64,000 nt of DNA from Mesolinea sp040772305 (lineage in GTDB: Bacteria > Chloroflexota > Anaerolineae > Anaerolineales > Anaerolineaceae). Both the position numbers and the translations under genes were made by a program. The stretch is taken from NCBI GenBank assembly GCA_040772305.1, contig JAXGYK010000001.1, positions 682,001 to 746,000 of the forward strand, in the 5' to 3' direction. Below, one piece after another: positions 17,714 through 26,865 of this stretch (the stretch's first letter is position 1; each line of letters starts with the position of its first letter). The notes under the pieces were generated by a model. It was not told where the DNA came from. It made no database searches and saw only the letters and a program-made list of their open reading frames with translations.

Positions 17714-18055
17714 ATAAATTCCTCCTGCTTAAATTAAAAAGCATTTTGTTTTGGCAACATTGCACAGATCGGGGTTTCAATTGGGTGATGGCGGAAGCAG
17801 ATGGGATCGCATAATGCCCTTATTTTTTGCTTATCAATTGAGGTACCTAAGATTCCTCTAACGAGAGCCTCAATCGTTGTGGAAAATATACTACCAAAAA
17901 ATATGAATATCAAGATACCCAGTGCAGACATAGGAGGAAGCAGTAAAGCTCTATATCGCTATTCGCAACAATTTATCTTTGTGGCATTCTATCTGCAGCA
18001 GGAATTTGCAGTAAAATTTAATTATTCTAGAGCAGACAGAGCGACAAGAAACGAT
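17714..18055. other. Intergenic region between divergent genes
   Basis: 342 bp between the WG-like gene (minus) and the M14-like gene (plus). It is AT-rich. A 65-codon minus-strand frame (17734-17931) encodes a hydrophobic N-terminus MSALGILIFIFFG followed by an amphipathic segment, but it has no Shine-Dalgarno and no recognised relative, so I leave it as a weak candidate. A plus-strand AGGAGGAAG at about 17931 has no start codon at the right distance. Confidence 0.4.
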
Positions 18056-19498
18056 ATGCTCACCGGAATGCAGGCTTCTCCCAGGAAGGTAGTCCGTAAA
18101 AAACTGGCTTTGGTTTTTATGGCCAGCCTGGTTTTGATCATCTCTTTGCCAACGAAGGCAGCTTCATTCAATGACCCTTATACCTGTTACGACTCTTACA
18201 CCCAAATAGAATCCCGCGTCTCGGACCTGGTAGCAAGCAGTGCCGGGTTAGCCCATTGGGAAGTCTTGGGGCAAAGCTTTGCAGGGCGGCAAATATCTGT
18301 GCTGCGCATGGGAAACCCCGCTCCGGGAACACCTCAGCTGGTGTTGGTAAGCAATCTGGACGGAAATGACTTTACAGGCGTTCAAACCAGTCTGGCATTT
18401 GCCGAATGGCTGCTGGGTGTACAGGGTAATTCTGTACAGCCTTTGCTGGAACTGGCTCAGCTGCATTTCATTTTGGTAGCTAACCCCGATGGGCGGGTAA
18501 TGGCGGAGAGCCAGTTATATCCTTCGGGTTTGCCAAGCTGGCTGGGAAATACAAACCTGAATTCCTGTAATAGAGGGGTGCGTTTGGAACGGAATTTTCC
18601 AACGGATAATTTTCCTTCCAACAGCCCTTGCGATCAGAACTTTTCCGGATCAGGTCGGCTCAGCGAAGCAGAGAGCCAGGTTATCAACAGCTATTTGGGC
18701 CGGGTTTTTGGCCCGGCAACTGCTGTGGGCGAACCAGCAGAAGTGAAAGCCAAGGGGATGGTAATCCATCTGCTGGGCAATACGGCCGGCTGGACCTTGC
18801 CGGCTGTCTCTTCCCAGCAGGGCATGCTGAGCCCAGCTCCCGGCGCCCAAGAACTGGCGCTCAAGTTTGCCAGTCAATTGACTGCCACCGGGCAACCACA
18901 GATCGACAGCTACGAAACTCAGGATGGCGGCAGTTTGCACCAGGCGGTTTATGAGCGCTATGGGGTGATGGCTCTTACCCTGCGCATGCGCAAGGAGCTC
19001 GAGGCTGGAGTTGCGCTCCCAATCCGGTGCAGTGATTCCCGGTTGCCCGACTTGGAAGCAGAGTACATTAAGCTGCTTAACCAGCCAGCACTGGCAGCCT
19101 TTAATCCCCTGGCAAGTGCCTATGGCCCGGAAATTACGCATTTTTCCTGGTTGAATACCCAAGAGTCATACCAGCTAAGAGCTTCCGCCAGTTCTTTCTT
19201 TGAGGGTCTGCCCAGCATCCCCATTTCGCGTATTGAATATGCCTTTGGGGATCTGAGTGGAAACATCCTTGGCGCATGGACTCAGCTTCAAACCATCAGC
19301 GACCCCTCCTTCAGCACTTATCAGGAGGGCATTGCAGATATTCCCAAGGAAAGCATTCCTCTTACAGCACGCTTCATCTTTCTGCGTGCTGTAAACCAAG
19401 ATGGTCAATTTGGTATTACTCAGATCAGCTATCTTCCGGATGAAACACCTGCAGAACCGGAACTGCGGCGTATCTATCTGCCTGTTCTCTACCGCTAA
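18056..19498 (+). CDS. Exported M14 carboxypeptidase-like protein with altered active site
   Basis: A 480-residue exported protein. I start it at the ATG before KVVRKKLALVFMASLVLIISL, a signal peptide ending about residue 36; an open frame extends upstream but has no signal or similarity. The M14 zinc-carboxypeptidase fold shows as VSNLDGNDFTG (97-108), NPDG (143-146), RLERNFP (176-182) and MVIHLLGN (235-242). The metal-site HxxE, however, reads D102-x2-D105, and the catalytic Glu in the last motif appears as Arg in MALTLRMRKEL. The enzyme may therefore be inactive or changed in chemistry. The protein ends RRIYLPVLYR, a short hydrophobic-basic tail seen on other secreted Chloroflexi proteins. 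It is followed by an M20 peptidase gene. Confidence 0.78.
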   Translation: MLTGMQASPRKVVRKKLALVFMASLVLIISLPTKAASFNDPYTCYDSYTQIESRVSDLVASSAGLAHWEVLGQSFAGRQISVLRMGNPAPGTPQLVLVSNLDGNDFTGVQTSLAFAEWLLGVQGNSVQPLLELAQLHFILVANPDGRVMAESQLYPSGLPSWLGNTNLNSCNRGVRLERNFPTDNFPSNSPCDQNFSGSGRLSEAESQVINSYLGRVFGPATAVGEPAEVKAKGMVIHLLGNTAGWTLPAVSSQQGMLSPAPGAQELALKFASQLTATGQPQIDSYETQDGGSLHQAVYERYGVMALTLRMRKELEAGVALPIRCSDSRLPDLEAEYIKLLNQPALAAFNPLASAYGPEITHFSWLNTQESYQLRASASSFFEGLPSIPISRIEYAFGDLSGNILGAWTQLQTISDPSFSTYQEGIADIPKESIPLTARFIFLRAVNQDGQFGITQISYLPDETPAEPELRRIYLPVLYR

Positions 19499-19567
19499 TG
19501 CGGTATTTTGCTCGAATTGACACTCAATAGACTATACTACGTCCTAAATAACCGCAAAGGAGCCGCA

Positions 19568-20950
19568 ATGACCGAAAAGATCACTACCTGGCTGGATCGC
19601 CATCAAGAGGAAATCCTGCAAGATTTGGCCGAACTTGTAGCCATTCCCAGTGTTTCTCAATCCGAAGAGGGGCAGCACCCATTTGGGGAGGCCTGTACCC
19701 AGGCCTTGGAAAAAGCGCTCGAAATTGCAGAAAAGCACGGTCTGCGGGGCAAAAACCTGCAGAATTACTGTGGTTACGCACACCTGAAAGCGGACAATAG
19801 CAGCGCTTCGGATTTTGGGCTGATTACCCACCTGGATGTGGTACCGCCCCTGGAAGGCTGGATAGAAAGCCCGTATAGCATGATTCTCAAAGAGGGCTGG
19901 GCGATCGGCCGTGGGGTTGTTGATAACAAAGGCGCGGCGGTTGCTTCCTTTTGGGCATTGAGGTATCTGCGTGAGCATGTGCAAACCCGCCATAACTGGC
20001 TGGTGTTTTTAGGACTCAATGAAGAACGCGGCATGAGAGACTTGGATTACTTCCTTAAACACCATCCTGCGCCGGCTCTTTCTCTGGTTCCGGATACTAC
20101 CTTCCCGGTCTGTTACGCCGAAAAGAGTCACCTCAACCTGCGTATCGCGCTGGACTTGAGCCAGACCAATATTGCTTCAATCGAGGCCGGTACTGTTCCC
20201 AACATCGTTCCGGCAGCTGCTGAAGCGCGCATCCTGGAAAAGACGGTCATTGCGGCAACCGAAGCAGACCTTGTGGGTGTACCCATGCAAAGAGTAGAAG
20301 CCAGCGGGCTGAGCAAGCACGCTTCAGTTCCTGATGGTTCGGTAAATGCAATCGGCGAGCTGGCTAAACGATTGCTGGCAGAGGATCTGCTTAATGAAGC
20401 AGGCAAGCAGTTGTGTACTTTGCTTGTCCAGCTTGCTGAAGATATCCACGGCGAGTTAACTGGTGCAGCACGGGAAGATGCTGCCCTGGGAAATACCTCG
20501 CAAGTAATGAGTATTGCCCGTACGGAAGGACGCACACTCTACCTCAGCTTTGATACCCGTTTTCCTGCTGTTGCGACTGCCGACGAAATCATCGCAGACC
20601 TGCAGCGTTTCTACGGCGCAAGGAATATCCGTTTTGAGGTTCTGCGCAAAGACGATGCAATCCCTAAGGACCCAAATGCTCCCCTGATTGATGCCTTAAC
20701 CAAAATCGTTAACGACGAATTGGGCACGGACCTTAAACCCTATACCATGGGCGGAGGCACCTATGCCCGTAAACTGCCCAACGCCTATGCCTTCGGCCTC
20801 TCGCTGGACGAAGAAGACGTGCCAGACTTTTTGCCGCAGGGACAGGGTGGTGTGCATCAGCCTAACGAAGCCTTGCACATTGGCAGCTATTTGCAGGGAA
20901 TAAAAATTCTCATCCTGGCCATCTTGTGGCTGGATGAGAATATCGATTGA
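19568..20950 (+). CDS. M20 family dipeptidase (PepV/CNDP-like)
   Basis: A 460-residue zinc dipeptidase. The first metal motif is THLDVVPPLEGW, the bridging region GRGVVDNKGAAV, the catalytic Glu pair NEERG and the late region MGGGTYARKLPNA, which match PepV-like di- and tripeptidases and acylases. The start is the ATG at 19568 with AAAGGAGCC just upstream; a frame open 20 codons earlier lacks a ribosome-binding site. The gene follows the M14-like gene by about 70 nt and is convergent with an M42 peptidase gene. The role is most likely the last step of peptide use in the cytoplasm. Confidence 0.9.
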   Translation: MTEKITTWLDRHQEEILQDLAELVAIPSVSQSEEGQHPFGEACTQALEKALEIAEKHGLRGKNLQNYCGYAHLKADNSSASDFGLITHLDVVPPLEGWIESPYSMILKEGWAIGRGVVDNKGAAVASFWALRYLREHVQTRHNWLVFLGLNEERGMRDLDYFLKHHPAPALSLVPDTTFPVCYAEKSHLNLRIALDLSQTNIASIEAGTVPNIVPAAAEARILEKTVIAATEADLVGVPMQRVEASGLSKHASVPDGSVNAIGELAKRLLAEDLLNEAGKQLCTLLVQLAEDIHGELTGAAREDAALGNTSQVMSIARTEGRTLYLSFDTRFPAVATADEIIADLQRFYGARNIRFEVLRKDDAIPKDPNAPLIDALTKIVNDELGTDLKPYTMGGGTYARKLPNAYAFGLSLDEEDVPDFLPQGQGGVHQPNEALHIGSYLQGIKILILAILWLDENID

Positions 20951-20980
20951 GTCCTTACAAGAGCTTTAGCCTGGCAGTTT

Positions 20981-22078
20981 TTAATCGCTTGCCAACAGAT
21001 AGGCAAGCAGCCATTTAGCAGTGTTTAGCAAAGCCTCCTGATGGGTGCGCTCGTAGTGATGGCTGGCTTCAACCCCTGGGCCAATCAGTGCAATAGCGGC
21101 GGCTCCGCCTGCACGCCAGTAGGCTCCGGCATCTGAACCATAATTGGTATAGATATCGACCTTGTAAGGGATTTCATAGGAATCTGCCAGGTCGCGCAGC
21201 TTGTTAGAAAGGCCGTGGTGGTATGGCCCGCTTCCGTCTTTAACGCAAATGCTGGTATTAAACTCGTCCGAAGTTTGGCCTTCGCCAATGGCGGCCATAT
21301 CAATGGCAAGCAGTTCATCCAGATCCACAGGTAAATCGGAGCTTCCGCCGGTACCTACTTCTTCGTAATTACTAAAGAGCATTACCGTATCTTTGGCAGG
21401 TTTGAGGTCTGCTGTATCCAAAGCGCGAATAGCTGCCAGCATGATGGCAACTGCCGCTTTGTCATCCAAAAAGCGGGAACGAATAAAACCGTTTTTGCAG
21501 ACAATCGCAGGGTCAAAGGCTACAAAGTCACCCTCACGAATACCCAGAGCCCGTACTTCTTCTTCGTTCTGGACGCGTTCATCCAGGCGAACTTCCATGG
21601 TATCCGCTTTGCGTTGAATTTCGCGGGCGGCGGGACCGTAAACATGGCCAGAGGCTTTGTTTGGCATGAGGCTGCCGGTAATTTCTCTGCCCTTGCTGGT
21701 GAAGACGGTGCAATTTTCCGTTTCGACTGCGTTCCATATCAGTCCGCCAAGGCCAATAAGCTCCAGCCTGCCGTTAGGCTTGATGATTCGCACCATGGCT
21801 CCCAGGGTGTCTACATGACCGGTGACACCGATGCGCGGCCCGGTGTCTGAGCTTTCAACGCCAGGGATAAAGGCAAGCAAAGCGCCTTTTTTCGTGCGTT
21901 CCAGGCGGATATGCTGGTAGGGCTTCAGTTCTTCTTCCAGCAGGGCAATGGCGCGCTCGGTAAAACCGGTGGGACTGGGTACTTGCAAAAGGCGTATCAG
22001 TACATCCTGCAGGTAGTCCATGTCCAATTCTGGAAGTTTTGCCTGGGATTTAGAAGGATTCTTTTGAGGGGTAGACAT
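20981..22078 (-). CDS. M42 family aminopeptidase
   Basis: A 365-residue co-catalytic zinc aminopeptidase of family M42 (glutamyl aminopeptidase / YsdC / FrvX group). The metal motifs are visible: TGHVDTLGAMV, FLDDKAAVAIML, NYEEVGTGG with the general-base Glu pair, AIDMAAIG and ASHHYERTH near the C-terminus. These enzymes form dodecameric shells and remove N-terminal residues from peptides. A TAAGGAGC site precedes the ATG. It is convergent with the M20 gene, with only 30 nt between them. Confidence 0.93.
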   Translation of the reverse strand: MSTPQKNPSKSQAKLPELDMDYLQDVLIRLLQVPSPTGFTERAIALLEEELKPYQHIRLERTKKGALLAFIPGVESSDTGPRIGVTGHVDTLGAMVRIIKPNGRLELIGLGGLIWNAVETENCTVFTSKGREITGSLMPNKASGHVYGPAAREIQRKADTMEVRLDERVQNEEEVRALGIREGDFVAFDPAIVCKNGFIRSRFLDDKAAVAIMLAAIRALDTADLKPAKDTVMLFSNYEEVGTGGSSDLPVDLDELLAIDMAAIGEGQTSDEFNTSICVKDGSGPYHHGLSNKLRDLADSYEIPYKVDIYTNYGSDAGAYWRAGGAAAIALIGPGVEASHHYERTHQEALLNTAKWLLAYLLASD

Positions 22079-22135
22079 ATTGCTCCTTAAACAAGTTATG
22101 GATAATGGCTAATCAGTTTTGTTTGCTTCCTGGGC

Positions 22136-22600
22136 TCAGGTTCGTTTGAGTAATTGCGGATTATCTTCAAAGGCAGCCAGTTTCTCGCGCCAGCCGGGCC
22201 AAATGTTGACGCTCTTGCCCGTCTGGACGTCGTAAGCAACAGTAACTACTTCGCCGCGGGCAAATATTCTTTCACCGTCCTTACTTTCTACCTGAAAGCG
22301 AAAACGTATGCTCTTATTGCCCAAATGGCTGGTAAGCAGACCCACGCGCACCTCGCGGTCATGATAAGTAACTGACTGCAAAAAGTCCGTGCGCATGGAA
22401 GCCACTACCATACCAAAGCCCTGGCGAATCTCGCCGTCCCAGATGCCACTGGCCTGATAGTACTGTATGCGTGCTGTTTCAACGTATTGCGCAATAGCTA
22501 CGTTGTTTACATGCCGTAGGGTGTCCAGGTCGCCATAGCGTACCTGAACCGGGGCATAGAAGCGGAATTGCGTGGGATAAGCGGGCAAAGGTTTGGTCAT
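22136..22600 (-). CDS. Acyl-CoA thioesterase, 4-hydroxybenzoyl-CoA thioesterase-like hotdog fold
   Basis: A 154-residue single-domain hotdog protein. The motif YGDLDTLRHVNNVAIAQYVETAR matches the HBT/YbgC signature with the catalytic Asp in YGDLDTL. It hydrolyses acyl-CoA or acyl-ACP thioesters; the natural acyl group is unknown. GGAGG stands 6 nt before the ATG, and a TATAAT box lies about 20 nt further up, so the leader is short but normal. Confidence 0.88.
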   Translation of the reverse strand: MTKPLPAYPTQFRFYAPVQVRYGDLDTLRHVNNVAIAQYVETARIQYYQASGIWDGEIRQGFGMVVASMRTDFLQSVTYHDREVRVGLLTSHLGNKSIRFRFQVESKDGERIFARGEVVTVAYDVQTGKSVNIWPGWREKLAAFEDNPQLLKRT

Positions 22601-22663
22601 GGCAGTCCTCCGGGCTCAATTATAGCCTTCACTGTTCTGACGGCTCAGAATTTGCTCATCCGT

Positions 22664-25198
22664 TCACTCTACCCAAATCAAATTACCGCGCATCCACTGT
22701 GCTTCAGGGTTATCTGGTAAATCAGTCGTCCAGAATTGTCCGCTGACAAGATTGTAGACCTCCAGGCCGCGCGTGGAGGTATAAACTGCCAACTCGCCGC
22801 CCCAGCGGCTGGCAGCCAGATCCATGATTCCCCATTGGGATTTGGTAGTTTCACCGGTAGCAATGCTGAAGAGGCTGCGGTCGTTTTTCTCCAGCAGGTC
22901 ATAAACCATCAGGCTGTTCCGATCAGGACCGGTTGAATGCACAAAGCGGGCCAACCAGCGCTGGACCGCCAGGCCATCGCGCACCAGCCCCAGATTGAAA
23001 TCCTCAACGATGGCCCGACTGAGGTTTTCTTTAAGATCGGTCAGGCATAAAGAAGCTTCCCCGCAAGCTGAAAGGATGGTCTGGTCATCCCCCATCCACA
23101 TCAATGGCCCGCTAAATTCGAGGGAGCTGTGCGCCTCTGGGGTGTAAACCCGCGGGGCCGCTCCGGGATCATTCAGGTCAAAAACCATGATTTGGGTCTG
23201 GGAACCAGCATTGTCCTCAATGAAGTTGAGGATAGCCAGCTTATCTCCGGCATTCGACCAGCTAAGCCACTGTGCCCAGAAATCACCAATGGGTAAATGA
23301 ATATGGGCCCCATCTTGCATCCGAATCAGGTGAATGCTGCTGCTGTACTTGTGGCCCGGCCGCTCCAGCCGTTGTAACAACGCCAGCGTTTGTCCGTCCG
23401 GGCTCCAGGCTGCTTCAACGCTATGCGGAGGCAGCTCGGTCAGAAGCTTTGCTTCACCGCCGAAAGGTGCGAGGTAAAGCGCATCCAGGCTGGTTTGCCG
23501 AAAGAGCCAATCAGGATTTTGGTTATCCTGGCCCAGGATAAAGGCAAGTGCATCCATATTTGGAACCAGGCTTAGCGCAGCAACCCGACCAGGGATCTCT
23601 ACCCAGGGGTGAAAGCTGTACCGGTCAACCGCGGAGGTCTGGTAAAGTGTTGTGACCGTTGCTTTTTGGGCTCGGTAAAGCAGCTCTGGGCTAGCCTCGG
23701 GTTGATCATGCCATAGCAGCGGCAACTCCGCAGCGGGTGCCGCATGCGCCGGCAAAATGGCTGTTGGCGCAGGCAGAGGCAGGCTGGCGGGTTCACCAGC
23801 AGGCAAGGCTTGAATCTCAAAAGACAGCTCCGGCAGATCGGTCCAGAGGAAATAAGCTCCAATAATCGGCAGGTCCACTTCTCCGTCAAGACGGCCATCC
23901 GGCTGCTCCAGTTCCAGCATCAGGCGGGCATGCCGGCCTTGGGCTGTTGCTTCACAGCTCGAACCATAAAGGTCGTCCACACGCTCAGGTTTGCTCAGCT
24001 CTAAGGCGAGCATTTCGAGGCCATTTTTGGCCTGATATTCTTCAGAATAGATGAAAAGACGCGTGCCTGTCAGGGTTGCCTGTCCGAAATTCAGCCTGCC
24101 TGAGCCCAGGTCCAGGTTTTGGTCCATGCTAAAACTCTCGCCATCCTGCAAATCAGCGGGGATATCCAAATGCAGCTGAGTTTCCAGAGGCAGTCTAAAT
24201 TGCAGGGCTGGCAGCAAGAGTTTTAATTGTCCTTCGGTACTGAATTCCTCCTCAAGTTCTCCGCTGAGGGTATAGCTGATGTAGTCATCTTTGAAGCTGG
24301 GCCCACTGGCTGTGAGCGTAATGGATGCTCCGGCAGCGTTCTGCAACTGGATTCCCTGCTCAGGATTGTCAGGATTAAAGAATTGATCAAAGTTGAACGC
24401 ATGCACCTTTCCCTGGTCAGTCACAGATTCCTCAAGCAGCAGGGCGATTTGCCCATCGGCTACCGAAACTGCTGCCAGGCAGATACTCACTTCTTTCCGC
24501 TTCAGGCAGGGAATGGCACGCTCAATGTTTAATGACGGGTTGGGTAAAGGACTGGGCGAATTCAGCAGGTTGGGCTGGAGGATCCTGCTGGAGGTGGCAG
24601 GCTGCCAGTCGAGAGGCAAATACCAACCGTCATCTGAGCGCAATACCCAGGTAGTTCTTGCCTTTGGCATAGGGCCAAAGTGCAGCTCCAGGCTTTGACT
24701 GCCAGGTTGGTCTGGCATAAAGGCCCAGCTTTGCAGCTTAAGTTGCCGGCCTTCATTGTCTTCTATCCAGACGCGGCCAGGAGCATTCGCTTCGCGGTCA
24801 AACTCCAGGTGCAGGATGGTTCCTCTTCCATCGGCAAAACCCGAGGTCAGAGTCACTCGGCCGGCATGGGTATCCTGATAAATAGCCTGACCAAGCGCCA
24901 GCGGCTCACTGGAGCTGATAAAACCATAATCAGGGATAAAGCCAAACCAGCGTTCCAGCTGGGACAATACTTTACGCGGCCCCAATGCCAGCATGCTGCC
25001 CAGCAGAACGAGGAATATAAAGGCCAGAACCCAGGCCCAGCGCAGGCGTCTGGCTGGCACAGCTGCAGACTTAGTGACTGCAGCTGCCTGTTGAAGTCTG
25101 ATGCGCAAACGGTTAACAAAATCCGAGGAAGGCTCTGTCTGAGCCAGCGCCAATGGTAAGAGTTCTTCAATATTTGCCAGATTGTCAAATTCACGCAT
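22664..25198 (-). CDS. Anti-sigma-like membrane protein with extracytoplasmic beta-propeller
   Basis: An 844-residue single-pass protein. Residues 1-50 are a short cytoplasmic part; one transmembrane helix lies around 50-72 (WVLAFIFLVLLGSMLALG), and the rest is outside. Residues about 80-470 look like DUF4179-type beta-sandwich repeats, and about 540-844 form a TolB/WD40-like propeller with repeated blocks such as EAAWSPDGQTLALLQ and WLSWSNAGDKLAILNF. The gene starts inside the end of an ECF sigma-factor gene (8-nt overlap), so its cytoplasmic segment is very probably the anti-sigma domain that holds that factor. A GGGAGC site precedes the ATG. The canonical zinc anti-sigma HxxxCxxC motif is not obvious. 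Confidence 0.75.
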   Translation of the reverse strand: MREFDNLANIEELLPLALAQTEPSSDFVNRLRIRLQQAAAVTKSAAVPARRLRWAWVLAFIFLVLLGSMLALGPRKVLSQLERWFGFIPDYGFISSSEPLALGQAIYQDTHAGRVTLTSGFADGRGTILHLEFDREANAPGRVWIEDNEGRQLKLQSWAFMPDQPGSQSLELHFGPMPKARTTWVLRSDDGWYLPLDWQPATSSRILQPNLLNSPSPLPNPSLNIERAIPCLKRKEVSICLAAVSVADGQIALLLEESVTDQGKVHAFNFDQFFNPDNPEQGIQLQNAAGASITLTASGPSFKDDYISYTLSGELEEEFSTEGQLKLLLPALQFRLPLETQLHLDIPADLQDGESFSMDQNLDLGSGRLNFGQATLTGTRLFIYSEEYQAKNGLEMLALELSKPERVDDLYGSSCEATAQGRHARLMLELEQPDGRLDGEVDLPIIGAYFLWTDLPELSFEIQALPAGEPASLPLPAPTAILPAHAAPAAELPLLWHDQPEASPELLYRAQKATVTTLYQTSAVDRYSFHPWVEIPGRVAALSLVPNMDALAFILGQDNQNPDWLFRQTSLDALYLAPFGGEAKLLTELPPHSVEAAWSPDGQTLALLQRLERPGHKYSSSIHLIRMQDGAHIHLPIGDFWAQWLSWSNAGDKLAILNFIEDNAGSQTQIMVFDLNDPGAAPRVYTPEAHSSLEFSGPLMWMGDDQTILSACGEASLCLTDLKENLSRAIVEDFNLGLVRDGLAVQRWLARFVHSTGPDRNSLMVYDLLEKNDRSLFSIATGETTKSQWGIMDLAASRWGGELAVYTSTRGLEVYNLVSGQFWTTDLPDNPEAQWMRGNLIWVE

Positions 25199-25724
25199 TT
25201 TCTGCTCCCATCCTGGATCGCAGCTGGCTTAACAGGCGGTAAACCCGCTTCTTTGCAGCCTGCTCACTGATGCCAATAATGCTTCCAATCTCGGCAAAAC
25301 TGAGCTGGTTTAGGTAACGCAGGAGAATCAATTCCTGATCCTGACTGTCCAACTCCATAAGGGCTGTCTGCAGCAGGATCAGGCTTTCACGATTTTTTAC
25401 TGTATCTTGATCGGTTTGTAATTGCCGGAATTCCTGATCCAGGTAAAGGTTCTTGCGCTGGCTGGCCCTAAAATGGTCCATCGCTAAATTGCGTGCAATC
25501 GCAAAAAGCCAGGCTGCCACACTGCCACGCTGTTCAAAGCCTGGGTAGGCCTGATAGGCTTTTAGGAATAGTTGTGATGTCAGATCTTCTGCCAAGGCTT
25601 CCTCTCCGACCCTACTCAGGAAGTACTTATAAATTGGTGTGACCCATCGGTCATAGACCTCCAAAAAATCAGGACGATCGGGAACCAATTTATCCAGAGC
25701 AGTTTGCAGTTTAGCTGCCTTCAA
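25191..25724 (-). CDS. ECF-type RNA polymerase sigma factor
   Basis: A 177-residue sigma-70 family protein of the extracytoplasmic-function group. Region 2 shows DLTSQLFLKAYQAYPGFEQRGSVAAWLFAIARNLAMDHFR (about 47-85) and region 4 shows LDSQDQELILLRYLNQLSFAEIGSIIGISEQAAKKRVYRLL (about 125-165). The start is a TTG with AAGGAGGG 6 nt upstream. The stop overlaps the start of the anti-sigma-like gene by 8 nt, an arrangement that couples their synthesis. The target promoters are not visible in this window. Confidence 0.95.
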   Translation of the reverse strand: MKAAKLQTALDKLVPDRPDFLEVYDRWVTPIYKYFLSRVGEEALAEDLTSQLFLKAYQAYPGFEQRGSVAAWLFAIARNLAMDHFRASQRKNLYLDQEFRQLQTDQDTVKNRESLILLQTALMELDSQDQELILLRYLNQLSFAEIGSIIGISEQAAKKRVYRLLSQLRSRMGAENA

Positions 25725-25947
25725 AACAAGCCCTCCTTGTTTTGCATCTTACTATTAAAACGACTTCAAGCCGCAAAAGGGACAATATTTCTTTGAGATG
25801 CGGCTAGTGCTTTGATCGCTACACAAGGTATTCTCGGAAACCACACTAACTTTGTCCAGAACAGTTTACTGCTTTCCTGACCAGCGGCTGTCTTTTCCCT
25901 TCCGAGGAATGGACATAGAGGGAAAGATGTGCGACATGGGAGTAAAA

Positions 25948-25961
25948 GTGAAAAATTTCAC
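25948..25961. promoter_or_regulatory. Inverted repeat operator candidate in the DUF169 promoter
   Basis: A perfect 6-bp inverted repeat GTGAAA-AA-TTTCAC lies directly before the -10 box TATAAT (25964-25969) of the DUF169 gene, in the position where a repressor would block polymerase. The binding factor is unknown. Confidence 0.45.
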
Positions 25962-26000
25962 GTTATAATTAATGTTACTCAATGAAAGGAGACTTAGTAT

Positions 26001-26771
26001 ATGAACCCTAAAGAGATCAGTGATTCCGTTGTCCGCATTCTTCATCTAGAAACCTATCCGGTTGCCGTAAAAATGTATGCAGATCGCAAAGAGTGTTCTC
26101 GTCACCCGCTTGCACAAAAACATAACTTCTGCCAGCTTGTTAACCTGGCACGCACAGCTCAACGTGAAAATGCCAGTGTGGCAGATAATATGATCTGTGC
26201 TTTTGGGGCATCTTGTATCGGTTTAATGAGGACTCCCGAAGTAATCACCTCTGGAAAGGCTGCTGTAGGTGCTTATGTGGATGATCCTGAAGTAGCTAAA
26301 AAGTTTATGAGTAATGTTTACCGGATCGGAGATACCGGTAAGGCTTATGATGCAGTACGGGTGAAGCCTCTTGGTGAAATTAAAGAGGGTGAAGAACCAG
26401 ATGCTGTGATTATGTACGTGAACCCTGTGCAGGCAATGCGCCTCATCCATGCTTATACCTATGACACCGGTGAGAAAATAACCGCGGATACCGTCGCCGA
26501 AGGCGCAATGTGTTCTTCGGTTGGGTTTGCGGTTAAAGAAGGAAAAGCTACTGTTGGCTTCCCTTGCGCCGGAGACCGTATTTTTGGAGGAACACAAAAC
26601 CACGAATTGGTTTTTGCAGCCCCATACAACTGGGTCAAGGAAAAGATGATTCATAACCTTGAAGCTACAGCTAAGGGGGGCTTCTCCGTTGTGCCGATTC
26701 CGCCAAACATGCACTGGACTCCTTCAATGCCTTCAGGCTATACCGTCCAGGAAGCTGATTTATCACGCTAA
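26001..26771 (+). CDS. DUF169 family protein
   Basis: A 256-residue protein of DUF169, a family with several conserved cysteines and no assigned biochemical activity that I can state. The N-terminal motif YPVAVKMYADRKECSRHPLAQKHNFCQLVNLARTA and the central MCSSVGFAVKEGKATVGFPCAGDRIFGG are characteristic. AAAGGAG stands 8 nt before the ATG. A TATAAT box lies about 30 nt further upstream, with the inverted repeat GTGAAA-AA-TTTCAC immediately before it, so it is likely regulated by a repressor. It stands alone, with the CcrM-like gene beginning about 100 nt later. Confidence 0.85.
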   Translation: MNPKEISDSVVRILHLETYPVAVKMYADRKECSRHPLAQKHNFCQLVNLARTAQRENASVADNMICAFGASCIGLMRTPEVITSGKAAVGAYVDDPEVAKKFMSNVYRIGDTGKAYDAVRVKPLGEIKEGEEPDAVIMYVNPVQAMRLIHAYTYDTGEKITADTVAEGAMCSSVGFAVKEGKATVGFPCAGDRIFGGTQNHELVFAAPYNWVKEKMIHNLEATAKGGFSVVPIPPNMHWTPSMPSGYTVQEADLSR

Positions 26772-26798
26772 AAAAAGAAAGAACAACAATTCGTTTTA

Positions 26799-26832
26799 GA
26801 GGCTGGCACTAACAGGTCAGCCTCATTCTTTC
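26799..26832 (+). terminator. Probable intrinsic terminator after DUF169 gene
   Basis: The stem GAGGCTG/CAGCCTC has a 12-nt loop and is followed by ATTCTTT. The T-run is imperfect, so this is only a likely terminator. Confidence 0.5.
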
Positions 26833-26865
26833 CCGGAAAGCTTTTCGAAAAAAGCATCAAGCTAT

